Origin: Geodermatophilus marinus
GTDB taxonomy: Bacteria > Actinomycetota > Actinomycetes > Mycobacteriales > Geodermatophilaceae
Length of the DNA: 32,886 nucleotides
Reading direction: 5' to 3'
NCBI RefSeq assembly: GCF_003428645.1
Contig: NZ_QVQH01000037.1
Location: 1 to 32,886, forward strand
In this document: positions 25,042 to 32,886 of the stretch, piece after piece
Layout: every line of letters begins with the position of its first letter
How positions within the stretch are numbered: position 1 is the stretch's first letter
Position numbers and translations under genes: made by a program
Notes under the pieces: generated by a model
What the model saw: the letters and a program-made list of their open reading frames with translations, nothing else
Told to the model about the DNA's origin: nothing
Databases searched by the model: none

Positions 25042-25806
25042 GTGCGCGAGGTGCTGGACGAGCGCTTCCCGGGGCGGGCCCTGGACCGCGACGTGTGGTT
25101 CCCGTACTACCTGCCGCACTGGAGCTCGCGGGCCGCCTCGGCGGCCACGTACGAGGTGCGCGACGGCGAGCTGCGGCTCTGGATCCCGCCGGAGCAGCCG
25201 CTGTGGTGCCCGGACCTCCACGAGGAGCCGATGCGGGTGTCCTGCCTGCAGACCGGCAACTGGTCCGGCCCGGTCGGCAGCACGCGGGGGCCGCAGCCGT
25301 TCGCCGACGGGCTCGTCGTGCTTGAGGAGCAGCCCGCCTTCTGGGGCCACACCCCCCGGTACGGCCGGATCGAGGCCACCGTGCGCGCCACCGTCCCCGC
25401 GCGGTCGATGGCCGCCTTCTGGCTGTCGGGCACCGAGGAGGTCCGTGAGCACTCGGCGGAGATCTGCGTCGCCGAGGTCTTCGGGGACACCGTCCGGGAC
25501 GGCACGGCCGACGTCGGGGTCGGGCTGCACAAGTTCGGCAACCCCGACGTGTCCGAGGACTTCACCACCGTGCGCCTGCCCCTCGACCTCGGCCGCGACC
25601 ACACCTACGCGGTCGACTGGGCCCCCGGGTCCCTGGTGTTCACCGTCGACGGGCAGGTGGTCCGGCGCCTCGACCAGGCCCCCGACCACCCGGTGCAGCT
25701 GATGCTCGGCGTCTTCGACTTCCCGGCCCGCGCCGCGGCCGACGAGACCGAGGTGCCCGTGCCGGAGCTCGTGGTGTCGTCGGTCCGCAGCCGGCCGCCG
25801 GCCTGA
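25042..25806 (+). CDS. GH16/LamG-like beta-sandwich protein with altered catalytic motif
   Basis: A 254-residue protein with the beta-jelly-roll pattern of glycoside hydrolase family 16: E-R-F-P at the start, Y-E-V-R-D-G-E-L-R-L-W-I near 33-44, Y-G-R-I-E-A-T-V-R-A near 106-115, and Y-A-V-D-W-A-P-G-S-L-V-F-T-V-D-G near 188-205. The catalytic E-x-D-x-x-E block should be at residues 138-143 and reads E-I-C-V-A-E: both Glu are present but the helper Asp is Cys. There is no signal peptide, odd for a family that mostly cuts external polysaccharides. It may be a cytosolic sugar-binding or altered-specificity enzyme. The GTG at 25042 is set by the TAGGCT box. Confidence 0.72.
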   Translation: MREVLDERFPGRALDRDVWFPYYLPHWSSRAASAATYEVRDGELRLWIPPEQPLWCPDLHEEPMRVSCLQTGNWSGPVGSTRGPQPFADGLVVLEEQPAFWGHTPRYGRIEATVRATVPARSMAAFWLSGTEEVREHSAEICVAEVFGDTVRDGTADVGVGLHKFGNPDVSEDFTTVRLPLDLGRDHTYAVDWAPGSLVFTVDGQVVRRLDQAPDHPVQLMLGVFDFPARAAADETEVPVPELVVSSVRSRPPA

Positions 25807-25831
25807 CGCCCCGGCGTCCCGGACGTCGGCG

Positions 25832-25849
25832 CGGCGGTGCTCACCGCCG
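25832..25849. terminator. Hairpin downstream of the GH16-like gene
   Basis: A perfect 8-bp stem CGGCGGTG/CACCGCCG (25832-25839 and 25842-25849) with a 2-base loop lies 26 bases after the GH16-like stop. It lies between two convergent frames, so it may end both; the small minus-strand frame stops inside it. Confidence 0.5.
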
Positions 25850-26056
25850 GGACCCCGGCCGCAGGAGTTCGCCCCGGGCCGCCCGCAGCGCGCAGACCGT
25901 CCGCAGCCCGACGGGGGCGCCGACGACCATCTCGACCGTCGCGGCGTGCGGGCCGAGGAGCAGGACCAGCCGGGTGACGAGTCCGGGACGGGTGCGGCGG
26001 GCGGCCGGTCCGGCCGGGGGAGCCGCGGGTGCCGGCGGTGCGGTCAGCAGCATCAT
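25841..26056 (-). CDS. Small hypothetical protein divergent from the LuxR regulator
   Basis: A 71-residue frame beginning with two ATGs (26056 and 26053): M-M-L-L-T-A-P-P-A-P, then a Pro/Ala linker, and V-T-R-L-V-L-L-L-G-P-H-A-A-T-V-E-M-V-V-G near residues 27-46. A GACCCT box lies 7 bases before the first ATG, as for two other genes here, so a leaderless start is possible. The gene lies back to back with the LuxR regulator. The C-terminal half looks amphipathic rather than membrane-spanning. I do not recognise the family; the frame could be extended upstream to 26158 but those residues are Arg-rich and unconvincing. Confidence 0.45.
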   Translation of the reverse strand: MMLLTAPPAPAAPPAGPAARRTRPGLVTRLVLLLGPHAATVEMVVGAPVGLRTVCALRAARGELLRPGSRR

Positions 26057-26125
26057 GGGGGACAGGGTCGGGAGCCGGGCGCGCCTCTCGCGTCGGGGGG
26101 ATCCCCCATCCACCCGCGCGGCGCG

Positions 26126-26131
26126 TACGGT
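26126..26131 (+). promoter_or_regulatory. Predicted -10 box (TACGGT) of leaderless LuxR regulator gene
   Basis: TACGGT ends 8 bases before the GTG at 26140. It fixes that GTG as the start; the frame is open further upstream (to 26029), but those residues do not belong to the ATPase fold. Confidence 0.5.
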
Positions 26132-26139
26132 CCGGGGCC

Positions 26140-28893
26140 GTGCTCGTGGGCCGTGCACCCGAGCTGGCCGCGATCGCCGCGACGCTGGACGACGCCCGCC
26201 GCGGCCGGTCCCGTGCGTCCTGCCTCCAGGGCGAGGCCGGCGTCGGCAAGACCAGCCTGCTGGACGCCGCCGCGGCCGCGGCCGGGGGGTTCCGGGTGAC
26301 CCGGACCCGCGGCGTGCACGCCGAGCTCGGCCTGGGCCACGCCGCGCTGCTCGACCTGCTGACCCCGCTGCGGGCGGGCCTCCCGGACCTCCCCGCCGGC
26401 CAGCGCGACGCGCTCGGCGCCGCGCTGGGGTGGACGGCGGGCCCCGTCCCGGGCGAGCGCTTCCTGGTGGCCGCCGGCACCGTCTCCCTGCTCGGGGCGG
26501 CGGCCGAGCGCGAGCCGCTGCTCGTCGTGGTGGACGACGTCCAGTGGCTCGACCCGGGATCGCTGCGGGCGGTGGCCTTCGCCGTCCGGCGGCTGCGGGG
26601 GGACCGGGTCGCCTTCCTGCTCGCCCGCCGCCCGCCGCTGCCCGGGGAGGCCGACGAGCTGTCCGACCTGCCGTGGCGGGACCTGACCGGGCTGGACCTC
26701 CCGGCCGCGCGCCTGCTCCTGGCCGGCCAGGTCGCCGCCCCCCTCGTCGGGGCGCTCGTGGCCGCGACCGGCGGCAACCCGCTCGGGCTGCGCGAGGCCG
26801 CGAGCGCCCTCAGCCCCGAGCAGCGCCGCGGGTCGGCCCCGCTCCCGGACGCCGTCCCGGTCGGGCAGCGGCTCGCGGCGGGGTTCGACCGGGTGCTGCA
26901 GCAGGCCCCGGCCGGTGCCCGCCGCGCCCTCCTGCTCGTCGCCTGCTCCCCCCGTCCGGACGCCGGGCCGGTGGTGCGCGCGCTCGGGGCCGAGGGGCTC
27001 GTCGCGGAGGAGGCGGTGGCCGACGCCGAGCGGTGCGGGCTGCTGGTCAGCGGGCCCGGCACGCTCGAGGCGGTGCACCCGCTCCTCCGCGCGGCCGCGC
27101 TGCGGGCCGCGCCCCCCGGCGAGCGGCGCTCGGCGCACGCCGCTCTGGCCGCGGCGCTGGACGGGGACCCGGAGCTGGCGACCCGGCACCGGTCGCTGGC
27201 CGTGCTCGGCGCCGACGACCGGCTCGCCGACGACCTGGTCCTCCTCGCCGGGCGGGAACGGGGGCGCCGCGGGCTGGCCGCGGCCTCGGCGCTGCAGGAG
27301 CACGCCGCCCGGCTGCGCGGCTCGGCCGGTGCGGCCGCCACCGACCGGTCGGTGGCGGCCGAGGACGCCTGGCTGGCCGGGGACCCGGTCCGCGCCCGGC
27401 GGCTGGCCGGGGAGGTCCTCGACGGGGGCGCTGCGCCGGCCGACCGCGGGCGGGCGCTGCTCACCCTCGGCACGATCGAGCACTACGCCGGGTCGGTCCC
27501 CGCGGCCGGTGACCTGCTGCGCTCGGCGGCCGACTGCGCGGTGGGCGGCGAGCGGCTGCGGGCCCTCGTCGAGCTCGGCTTCGTCGGCTACCGCCCCGGG
27601 TCACCCGCCGCGGTCGCCGCGGTCGCCGCCGAGGTACGCGCCACCGCGGACCCCGGGGACCCCGAGCAGGCGGCCCTCGCCGACCACACCGAGGCGATGG
27701 CGCTGGCCTTCGGCGGCCGCTGGGCCGAGGCGCGCGTCCCGGCCCTGCGGGCGCTGGAGCGGCTGGAGACCGACCCCCGGCTGCGCACGGACGCCCGCTA
27801 CCTCGCGGTCGCCGCGCTCGCCCCCGCCTGGGCCGGGGAGCCGGAGCGGGCCGTCCCGGTCGTGGAACGCCGGCTGTCCGCGGCGCGGGCCGCCGGTGCC
27901 CTCGGCGTCCTGCCCCTCGTGCACGTCCTCGTCGCCGGGTGGGCCCTCGTGCGCGGTGACCACCGGCGCGCCTACGCGGTCGCGGGCGAGGCCACGGAGC
28001 TGGGGCGCGAGCTCGGCTACGTCGCCGACCTCGCGACCGCGGCGGAGGTGCTGGCCTTCGAGGAGGCGGCGCGGGGCCGGCACGAGGAGGCGGCGGCCGC
28101 GCTGGCCAGCGCCCGGGAGCTCGGGAACCGGGCCGGCGTCGCGGCGGCGTCGGTGCAGGTGCACCTCGTCGACGCGTTCACCGCGCTGTGCCGCGGCGAC
28201 CTCGCGCGGGTCGTGGCGGTCCTGGAAGCGCGGATCGCCGCCGACGGGGGGCGCCTGCCGCGGGGCGACCACGAGCTGGCGGTGGCGCCGGATCTCGTCG
28301 AGGCCTACCTGGGGCTGGGCCGGCACGCCGAGGCCGCGGCCCTGGCCGCCCGGTACGCCGAGACGCACGCCGGGACGGCGCTGCCGGAGGTGCGCGCGCA
28401 GGTCGAGCGCCTGGCCGGCCTGGTGGCCGGCGACGGCGGGACGGCCGTCGCGGCCTTCGAGCGGTCGCACGAGGCCGCCGCCGCGGGCACCGACCCGTTC
28501 GGGGCGGCGCGCACCCGGCTGCTGCACGGCGCCCGCCTGCGCCGGTCCGGGGAGCGGGTGGCCGCGCGCCGCCAGCTGCGCCTCGCGGCCGACGCGTTCG
28601 CGGGCATGGGGCTCGACGGCTGGGAGCGCCGGGCGGTCGAGGAGCTGGCGGCGACCGGCCAGCGGGTGCGGCGCGGGTCGCCCGGCGGGGTGCTCACCTC
28701 GCAGGAGACGCGGGTGGCCCTCCTGGTGGCCCGCGGGATGACCAACCGGGAGGTCGCCGCCGAGCTGTTCCTCAGCCCCCGGACGGTCGAGCACCACGTC
28801 ACCGCGGTCCTGCGCAAGACCGGCCTGCGGTCCCGGGTCGCGGTCGCGGCGGCCTTCGCAGCCGGCGGGGACCCGGCCGGGTCCGGCGGTTGA
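26140..28893 (+). CDS. LAL-type LuxR transcriptional regulator (AAA ATPase plus HTH)
   Basis: A 917-residue regulator of the large ATP-binding LuxR (MalT-like) family. It begins V-L-V-G-R-A-P-E-L-A, followed by Walker A G-E-A-G-V-G-K-T-S near 31-39 and Walker B L-L-V-V-V-D-D-V-Q-W-L-D near 127-138. A long helical, TPR-like region follows (about 380-830) with many A-x-x-L-x-x-x pairs. A C-terminal LuxR HTH, L-T-S-Q-E-T-R-V-A-L-L-V-A-R-G-M-T-N-R-E-V-A-A-E-L-F-L-S, runs from about 850 to 910. Such proteins sense a ligand through the helical domain and activate nearby genes. The cognate target is not clear; the divergent small gene and the downstream channel/RHS gene are the neighbours. Confidence 0.92.
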   Translation: MLVGRAPELAAIAATLDDARRGRSRASCLQGEAGVGKTSLLDAAAAAAGGFRVTRTRGVHAELGLGHAALLDLLTPLRAGLPDLPAGQRDALGAALGWTAGPVPGERFLVAAGTVSLLGAAAEREPLLVVVDDVQWLDPGSLRAVAFAVRRLRGDRVAFLLARRPPLPGEADELSDLPWRDLTGLDLPAARLLLAGQVAAPLVGALVAATGGNPLGLREAASALSPEQRRGSAPLPDAVPVGQRLAAGFDRVLQQAPAGARRALLLVACSPRPDAGPVVRALGAEGLVAEEAVADAERCGLLVSGPGTLEAVHPLLRAAALRAAPPGERRSAHAALAAALDGDPELATRHRSLAVLGADDRLADDLVLLAGRERGRRGLAAASALQEHAARLRGSAGAAATDRSVAAEDAWLAGDPVRARRLAGEVLDGGAAPADRGRALLTLGTIEHYAGSVPAAGDLLRSAADCAVGGERLRALVELGFVGYRPGSPAAVAAVAAEVRATADPGDPEQAALADHTEAMALAFGGRWAEARVPALRALERLETDPRLRTDARYLAVAALAPAWAGEPERAVPVVERRLSAARAAGALGVLPLVHVLVAGWALVRGDHRRAYAVAGEATELGRELGYVADLATAAEVLAFEEAARGRHEEAAAALASARELGNRAGVAAASVQVHLVDAFTALCRGDLARVVAVLEARIAADGGRLPRGDHELAVAPDLVEAYLGLGRHAEAAALAARYAETHAGTALPEVRAQVERLAGLVAGDGGTAVAAFERSHEAAAAGTDPFGAARTRLLHGARLRRSGERVAARRQLRLAADAFAGMGLDGWERRAVEELAATGQRVRRGSPGGVLTSQETRVALLVARGMTNREVAAELFLSPRTVEHHVTAVLRKTGLRSRVAVAAAFAAGGDPAGSGG

Positions 28894-28941
28894 GCCGTCC
28901 CGCCGGCCGGGGGCGGTGGTTGCCCGTCCGGTGGGCCGGGT

Positions 28942-28973
28942 ACCGGGCGCCGGTTCGCGGCACCGCGCCCGGT
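28942..28973. terminator. Inverted repeat after the LuxR regulator gene
   Basis: A perfect 9-bp inverted repeat ACCGGGCGC/GCGCCCGGT (28942-28950 and 28965-28973) lies in the 111-base gap between the regulator and the channel/RHS gene. It probably ends the regulator's transcript; it might also be a regulator-binding site. Confidence 0.45.
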
Positions 28974-29004
28974 GCCCCGTCGAGGCCCGAGGAGGTCCCC
29001 GCCC

Positions 29005-32000
29005 GTGCTCGCCTGGTCGTCCACGGTCGCGGGCGCCGTCGTCGTCGCCCTCGTGCTGCGGGAGGTGTTCCAGACCCTGTTCGTCCCCACCCGGCGCGGC
29101 CGGGCCACCCGGGCGGTGTTCACCCTGCTGTGGCGGGCGTCCCGCCTGCCCGGCCGCGGGCGCCCCAGCGGGCTGGCCGGTCCGCTGGCGATGGTGGCGG
29201 TCATCACGCTGTGGGGGCTGGGCGTGGTGCTCGGGGGCGCGCTCGTCTACTGGCCGCACCTGCCCGACGGCTTCTCCTACGACCCCACCCTGGGACCCGG
29301 AGGGCGCGCCGGCCTCGTGGACGCGGTGTACGTCTCGCTGGTCACGACGGCCACGCTCGGCTTCGGCGACGTCGTGCCCACGGCCGGGTGGCTCCGCGTG
29401 GTCGTCCCGCTGCAGGCCATCGTCGGGTTCGCGCTGCTGACGGGGGCCGTCTCCTGGGTGATGCAGATGTACCCGGCCCTCAACCGCCGCCGGGTGTTCT
29501 CGGTGCGGCTGCCGCGCGCCGTCGCGCGCGCGGCCGTAGTTGGAGGGTTGGCCACCGCGGTGGTGGCCGGCTCGGTGACCGGCGTACTGGCCGCGCCGGC
29601 GTATGCGCCGACGGCGGGGGTGGCGGTCAAGGAGCTGCTGGCGCCGGTGCTGGTCGGCGTCGCCAATGCGCCCGGTACGGGGGCGGAGTCGATCCACTTC
29701 TCCGCCCGCACCATCGGCGCCGGCTCGTGGGACCTGCTCGACGATGTGCCGGTGTCCGGCCGGTCGGCCACCCTGGCCCTGCCGGCCGACCGGCTGGCCA
29801 TCGGGGAGCGCTTCGAGTACCAGGTCTCGCACTGCGACGACACCGGCTGCACCGCCTCGGCGGTCCAGACCAGCGCAGCGTCGGCGGCGCTCGGCGCCGG
29901 CGAGCGGCCCGGGGCGACCCGGCTGCCCTTCACCCTGGGCGACCGGCTGGCCGCCCAGGTCGACGTCGGCTCGGGCAACCTGCTGGTCACCGCCACCGCG
30001 ATCACCCTGCCGCGGCGGGCCAGCGACGACCTGGAGGTCGGGCTGGCCTACAACTCGGTCACCCGCCGCGCGGACTCGACCTTCGCCGGAGCGGTCGGCG
30101 CGCCGTCCTCCGGCTGGCGGCTGTCCACCGGCCCGGACGTCCGGCTGCGCCACGACGGCGGCACCGGCCTGGTCGTCTACACTGGGCCGAACGGGCTGAC
30201 CGGCACCTTCACCCCGGTCACCGGCACGCCCGGCAGCTACACCGCGCCGGCCGGCTTCAAGATGGACCTGACCGGCAACGCCACCTCCGGCTGGGAGCTG
30301 TTCCACCACGACACGGGGCAGACCTGGTCGTTCGACCCGGCCGGCCGGCTGACCGCCATGGCCGACCGCTCGGGCAACCAGGCGACCTTCGGCTACGACA
30401 GCAACGGCGCGCCGACCACGATCACCTCCGACGTCGGCCCGACCGGCGCCCGCACGCTCGACGTCGACACCGAGGGCACCGGCACCGGGCGGATCACCGA
30501 GATCACCCAGACGGTCACCGACGCCGGCGGCTACCCGACCGCCGAGAACCGGTCGGTCACGCTGGCCTACGACGGCAACGGCTACCTGGCGTCGATGACC
30601 GACCAGGAGGGCCGGGTCACCACCTTCACCCACGGCTCGGGCGGCAACCTCAACGCCGTCACCGCGCCGGGCGGGGCGATGACGACCTTCGGCTACGACA
30701 ACGACGGCCGCGTCGAGACGGTCACCCAGCCGACCGCCACCACCGGCGTCAACGCGGTCACCCGCTTCCTCTACGAGCCCGACGCCACCAGCGTCGCCGA
30801 CCCCAACAGCAACCAGTCGGTGGCGCCGGACGCGACGGCGCACACCCGCTACGAGCTGACCGACGACGGCATGCAACTGGTCGACACCGCGATCGACCCG
30901 GCCGGCAAGGAGCGGTCGCAGACCTACACCCCTCAGCTGGACGTGGCCACCGCCACCGACACCGCCGGCACCACCACGCTCGACTACGGCGCCAACGGCG
31001 GCACCTCGCTGACCGGCATCACCGCCCCGACCGGCGCCGGGTCGTCGTTCGCCTACGGCAACACCGCCGCGGCCACCCGCCACCAGCCCACCTCGGGCAC
31101 CGACGCCCAGGGCAACACCAGCACGTTCACCTACAACGGCGCCGGGCAGCAGCTGTCCGCTGCTGACGCCGGCAGTAACACTGCCAGCGTGGCCTACAAC
31201 GCCGACGGCACGGTGGACACCTCCACCAGCCCCTCGGGTGCGGTCACCGACTACACGTCGAACAGCGACGGCCAGCTGACCGGCATCACCCCGCCGTCGG
31301 GCACCAGCCTGGGCGGCCGCAGCATGACCTGGGACGGCTACGGCCGGCTGGCCACCTTCACCGACGGCCGCGGCATCACCACCAGCTACAGCTACGACGA
31401 CCTCGACCGGATCACCGAGGTCGACTTCTCCGACAGCACCCCCGACGTCAGCTACGCCTACGACACCGCCGGCCGGCTGGACAGCCGCGACGACGGGTCG
31501 GGCACCACCAGCTACGACTACGACCCGCTCGGCCGGCTCACCGCCCGCAGCCACTCGGCCAACGCCGGCGGGGTGTCCTACAGCTACGACAAGGTCGGCA
31601 ACCTGGCCACCGCCGTCAACGCCGCCGGCACCACCAGCTACACCTACGACGTGCGCAACCTGGTCACCGCCATGACCCCGCCCGACGGCCGGAAGATCGA
31701 GTTCGCCTACGACGACGACGGCCGGCGCACCGACACCTGGTTCCACACCAACACCGGCCGCACCCGCTGGGCCGCCCACTCCCACACCGACTACGACGCC
31801 TCCGGCCGCATCGACCGCACCTGGACCTCGCGGTCCAACCCCTGGTCGGGCACGTCCAATGACACGACCCGAGTGTTCGACCGGTCCTACAGCTACGCCG
31901 AGGACACCGACGGCGGTCTGTGCGCCACCGCCACCGGCGGCTACCCGGATAGCGGATTGCGCTGGGTAGAGAAGGATGAGCTCACCGGCGTCTACACCAA

Positions 32001-32799
32001 CTACTGCTACGACTCGGCCAACCGGCTGATCATGGCCGACCCCGGCAACGTCGGTCCGACGCACTACGCCTACGACGCCAATGGCAATCGCACCAGCACC
32101 CACTACCTCAGCCACCTGCGGCAGGCCCAGACGGTGAACGCCGCCGACCAGTTGACCATGAGCGGCTACGCCTACGACGCGGCCGGCAACCTCACCGCCG
32201 ACCCCACCCGCGGCAGCTTCACTTACAACGCCGCCGGCCAAATGGTCACCAACACCACGTCCAGCGGAACCGCTAGTTACCTCTACGCCGGCACCGACCA
32301 GACCGAACTGATCACCGACGGCAGCAGCCGCACCTACACCTACGGCCGCAGCGACAGCAACGGCCTGCCGATCATCGAGTCCTACGTCACCGGCAGCACG
32401 ACGTACTCCTACCTGCACGACCCGCAGGGCACCCCGCTGGCCATCGTCGGCGCCAACGCCCACTACCTCGCCCTCGACGGCCTCGGCTCCATCGTCGCCA
32501 CCATCAACCACGACGGCGCCCAGACCGCGGCCTACAGCTACGACCCCTGGGGCAAGGTCACCGCCTCGGCCGTCAACGGCTCGGGCATCGTCAACCTGCA
32601 GATCTACGGCTACACCGGCGGCGTCACCGACACCCGCACCGGCTACGTGCACCTCGGCCACCGCTGGTACGACCCCACCACCGGCCGCTTCACCCAGCAA
32701 GACCCGCTCGAGACCCTCGCCGACCCCCGCCGCGCCAACCGCTACGAGTACGCCGCCAGTGACGGCGCTCAGGTGAATCTCCCCAGAGCTGCTCACTGA
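29005..32799 (+). CDS. Chimeric ORF: truncated potassium-channel-like protein joined in frame to an RHS/YD-repeat protein, 3' end cut
   Basis: One open frame of 1264 residues with two unrelated parts. Residues 1-160 are a 2TM ion-channel-like protein: hydrophobic segments at about 5-22 and 55-80, pore helix V-S-L-V-T-T-A and filter T-L-G-F-G-D near 116-121, then a last helix to W-V-M-Q-M-Y. Its usual cytosolic tail is absent. At about 165-201 a second Sec-type signal begins (A-V-A-R-A-A-V-V-G-G then A-P-A-Y-A). From there the sequence is an RHS protein: a beta-rich N-part, dozens of Y-D-x-x-G-R repeats (about 440-1190) and the core R-W-Y-D-P-T-T-G-R-F-T-Q-Q-D-P-L near 1220. The variable toxin tip is missing: after N-R-Y-E-Y-A-A-S-D the frame enters IS-like DNA and stops. 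The GTG at 29005 has GGAGG 9 bases upstream; an internal GTG at 29491 could start the RHS part alone. Confidence 0.8.
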   Translation: MLAWSSTVAGAVVVALVLREVFQTLFVPTRRGRATRAVFTLLWRASRLPGRGRPSGLAGPLAMVAVITLWGLGVVLGGALVYWPHLPDGFSYDPTLGPGGRAGLVDAVYVSLVTTATLGFGDVVPTAGWLRVVVPLQAIVGFALLTGAVSWVMQMYPALNRRRVFSVRLPRAVARAAVVGGLATAVVAGSVTGVLAAPAYAPTAGVAVKELLAPVLVGVANAPGTGAESIHFSARTIGAGSWDLLDDVPVSGRSATLALPADRLAIGERFEYQVSHCDDTGCTASAVQTSAASAALGAGERPGATRLPFTLGDRLAAQVDVGSGNLLVTATAITLPRRASDDLEVGLAYNSVTRRADSTFAGAVGAPSSGWRLSTGPDVRLRHDGGTGLVVYTGPNGLTGTFTPVTGTPGSYTAPAGFKMDLTGNATSGWELFHHDTGQTWSFDPAGRLTAMADRSGNQATFGYDSNGAPTTITSDVGPTGARTLDVDTEGTGTGRITEITQTVTDAGGYPTAENRSVTLAYDGNGYLASMTDQEGRVTTFTHGSGGNLNAVTAPGGAMTTFGYDNDGRVETVTQPTATTGVNAVTRFLYEPDATSVADPNSNQSVAPDATAHTRYELTDDGMQLVDTAIDPAGKERSQTYTPQLDVATATDTAGTTTLDYGANGGTSLTGITAPTGAGSSFAYGNTAAATRHQPTSGTDAQGNTSTFTYNGAGQQLSAADAGSNTASVAYNADGTVDTSTSPSGAVTDYTSNSDGQLTGITPPSGTSLGGRSMTWDGYGRLATFTDGRGITTSYSYDDLDRITEVDFSDSTPDVSYAYDTAGRLDSRDDGSGTTSYDYDPLGRLTARSHSANAGGVSYSYDKVGNLATAVNAAGTTSYTYDVRNLVTAMTPPDGRKIEFAYDDDGRRTDTWFHTNTGRTRWAAHSHTDYDASGRIDRTWTSRSNPWSGTSNDTTRVFDRSYSYAEDTDGGLCATATGGYPDSGLRWVEKDELTGVYTNYCYDSANRLIMADPGNVGPTHYAYDANGNRTSTHYLSHLRQAQTVNAADQLTMSGYAYDAAGNLTADPTRGSFTYNAAGQMVTNTTSSGTASYLYAGTDQTELITDGSSRTYTYGRSDSNGLPIIESYVTGSTTYSYLHDPQGTPLAIVGANAHYLALDGLGSIVATINHDGAQTAAYSYDPWGKVTASAVNGSGIVNLQIYGYTGGVTDTRTGYVHLGHRWYDPTTGRFTQQDPLETLADPRRANRYEYAASDGAQVNLPRAAH

Positions 32800-32886
32800 A
32801 AGTCCCCACCCGTGGAGCTCCGCCAGAGACGGCGGGGGCTCCTCCGAGGATGGCGGTCTCTGACCACCGCACCACCTCGAAGGAGC
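32770..32886 (+). mobile_element. Left end of an IS element, probably IS21 family (runs off the window)
   Basis: The RHS homology stops at about 32763. Two 12-base near-repeats follow, TGAATCTCCCCA (32774-32785) and TGAAAGTCCCCA (32797-32808), spaced 23 bases apart. Multiple short direct repeats of this sort near the tips are typical of IS21-family elements, and this TGAAAGTCCCCA wording is one I recall from actinobacterial ones. A hairpin follows (GGAGC-CCGCC/GGCGG-GCTCC within 32814-32842), and the window ends with AGGAGC (32881-32886), a ribosome site just before an expected istA start. The exact left tip (about 32764-32773) is not certain. Confidence 0.55.

Noticed and set aside
27601..32796. 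1731-residue open frame on the minus strand opposite the LuxR and RHS genes
   Set aside because: Low-complexity Val/Gly/Arg translation with no domain, fully antisense to two well-supported genes. Such frames arise from GC-rich third positions.

Overview
The window is very GC-rich, with GTG starts, ATGA/GTGA stop-start overlaps and long antisense shadow ORFs. These are marks of a high-GC actinobacterium. The gene content (Ni superoxide dismutase with its protease, the fused KGD 2-oxoglutarate enzyme with a small DUF6104-type partner, a class III cyclase, a LAL-type LuxR regulator) fits Actinomycetia, and Geodermatophilaceae (Blastococcus/Geodermatophilus/Modestobacter) is my best guess. The family assignment is inference from remembered protein similarity; no search was run.

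Layout. 1-113 is the 3' end of a transposase, probably IS1380 family. 256-3085 (minus) is a compact phospholipid operon, psd-pssA-GNAT-HAD, with ATGA overlaps between the last three genes. 3208-4031 holds divergent sodN (minus) and sodX (plus) sharing a 50-bp promoter region. 4129-5319 (plus) is a malic enzyme, convergent with an SRPBCC protein. 5903-8685 (minus) is a two-gene operon of a GPH-type transporter and a sphingosine-1-phosphate-lyase-like PLP decarboxylase. 8714-9427 is a YdjM-like membrane hydrolase. 9550-13614 (minus) is kgd followed by the 59-residue DUF6104-like gene. 13726-16454 (minus) has an ankyrin-repeat protein and an ABC exporter pair. 16597-19713 (plus) has a shortened universal stress protein overlapping a class III cyclase, then an ABC-F ATPase. 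19717-24064 (minus) has a degenerate acyltransferase, a PHA synthase cluster (coiled-coil partner, PhaC, GNAT) and a glutaryl-CoA-dehydrogenase-like enzyme preceded by a small ORF. 24239-28893 (plus) has an SDR, a GH16-like protein and a 917-residue LuxR regulator. 29005-32799 is one long ORF in which a truncated two-helix potassium-channel-like protein runs in frame into an RHS/YD-repeat protein, itself cut at the 3' end by what looks like the left end of an IS21-type element running off the window.

The most interesting structure outside genes is a family of three intergenic palindromic elements (9492-9552, 14577-14691, 22524-22640). All have the same orientation, and each begins on the stop codon of the gene before it. 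One copy appears nested inside another, and the stem arms change in a compensatory way between copies. A second theme is leaderless expression: about ten genes have a -10-like hexamer only 6-9 bases before the start codon, and this decides several start codons. The sodN/sodX pair seems to use one 7-bp box read from both strands. Other oddities are an ABC ATPase whose only sensible start is ATC, an acyltransferase without its catalytic His, and a GH16-like protein with Cys for the central Asp. The region mixes core metabolism with mobile-element edges at both ends. No tRNA, rRNA or CRISPR array was seen, and no stretch over 300 bases lacks a gene.
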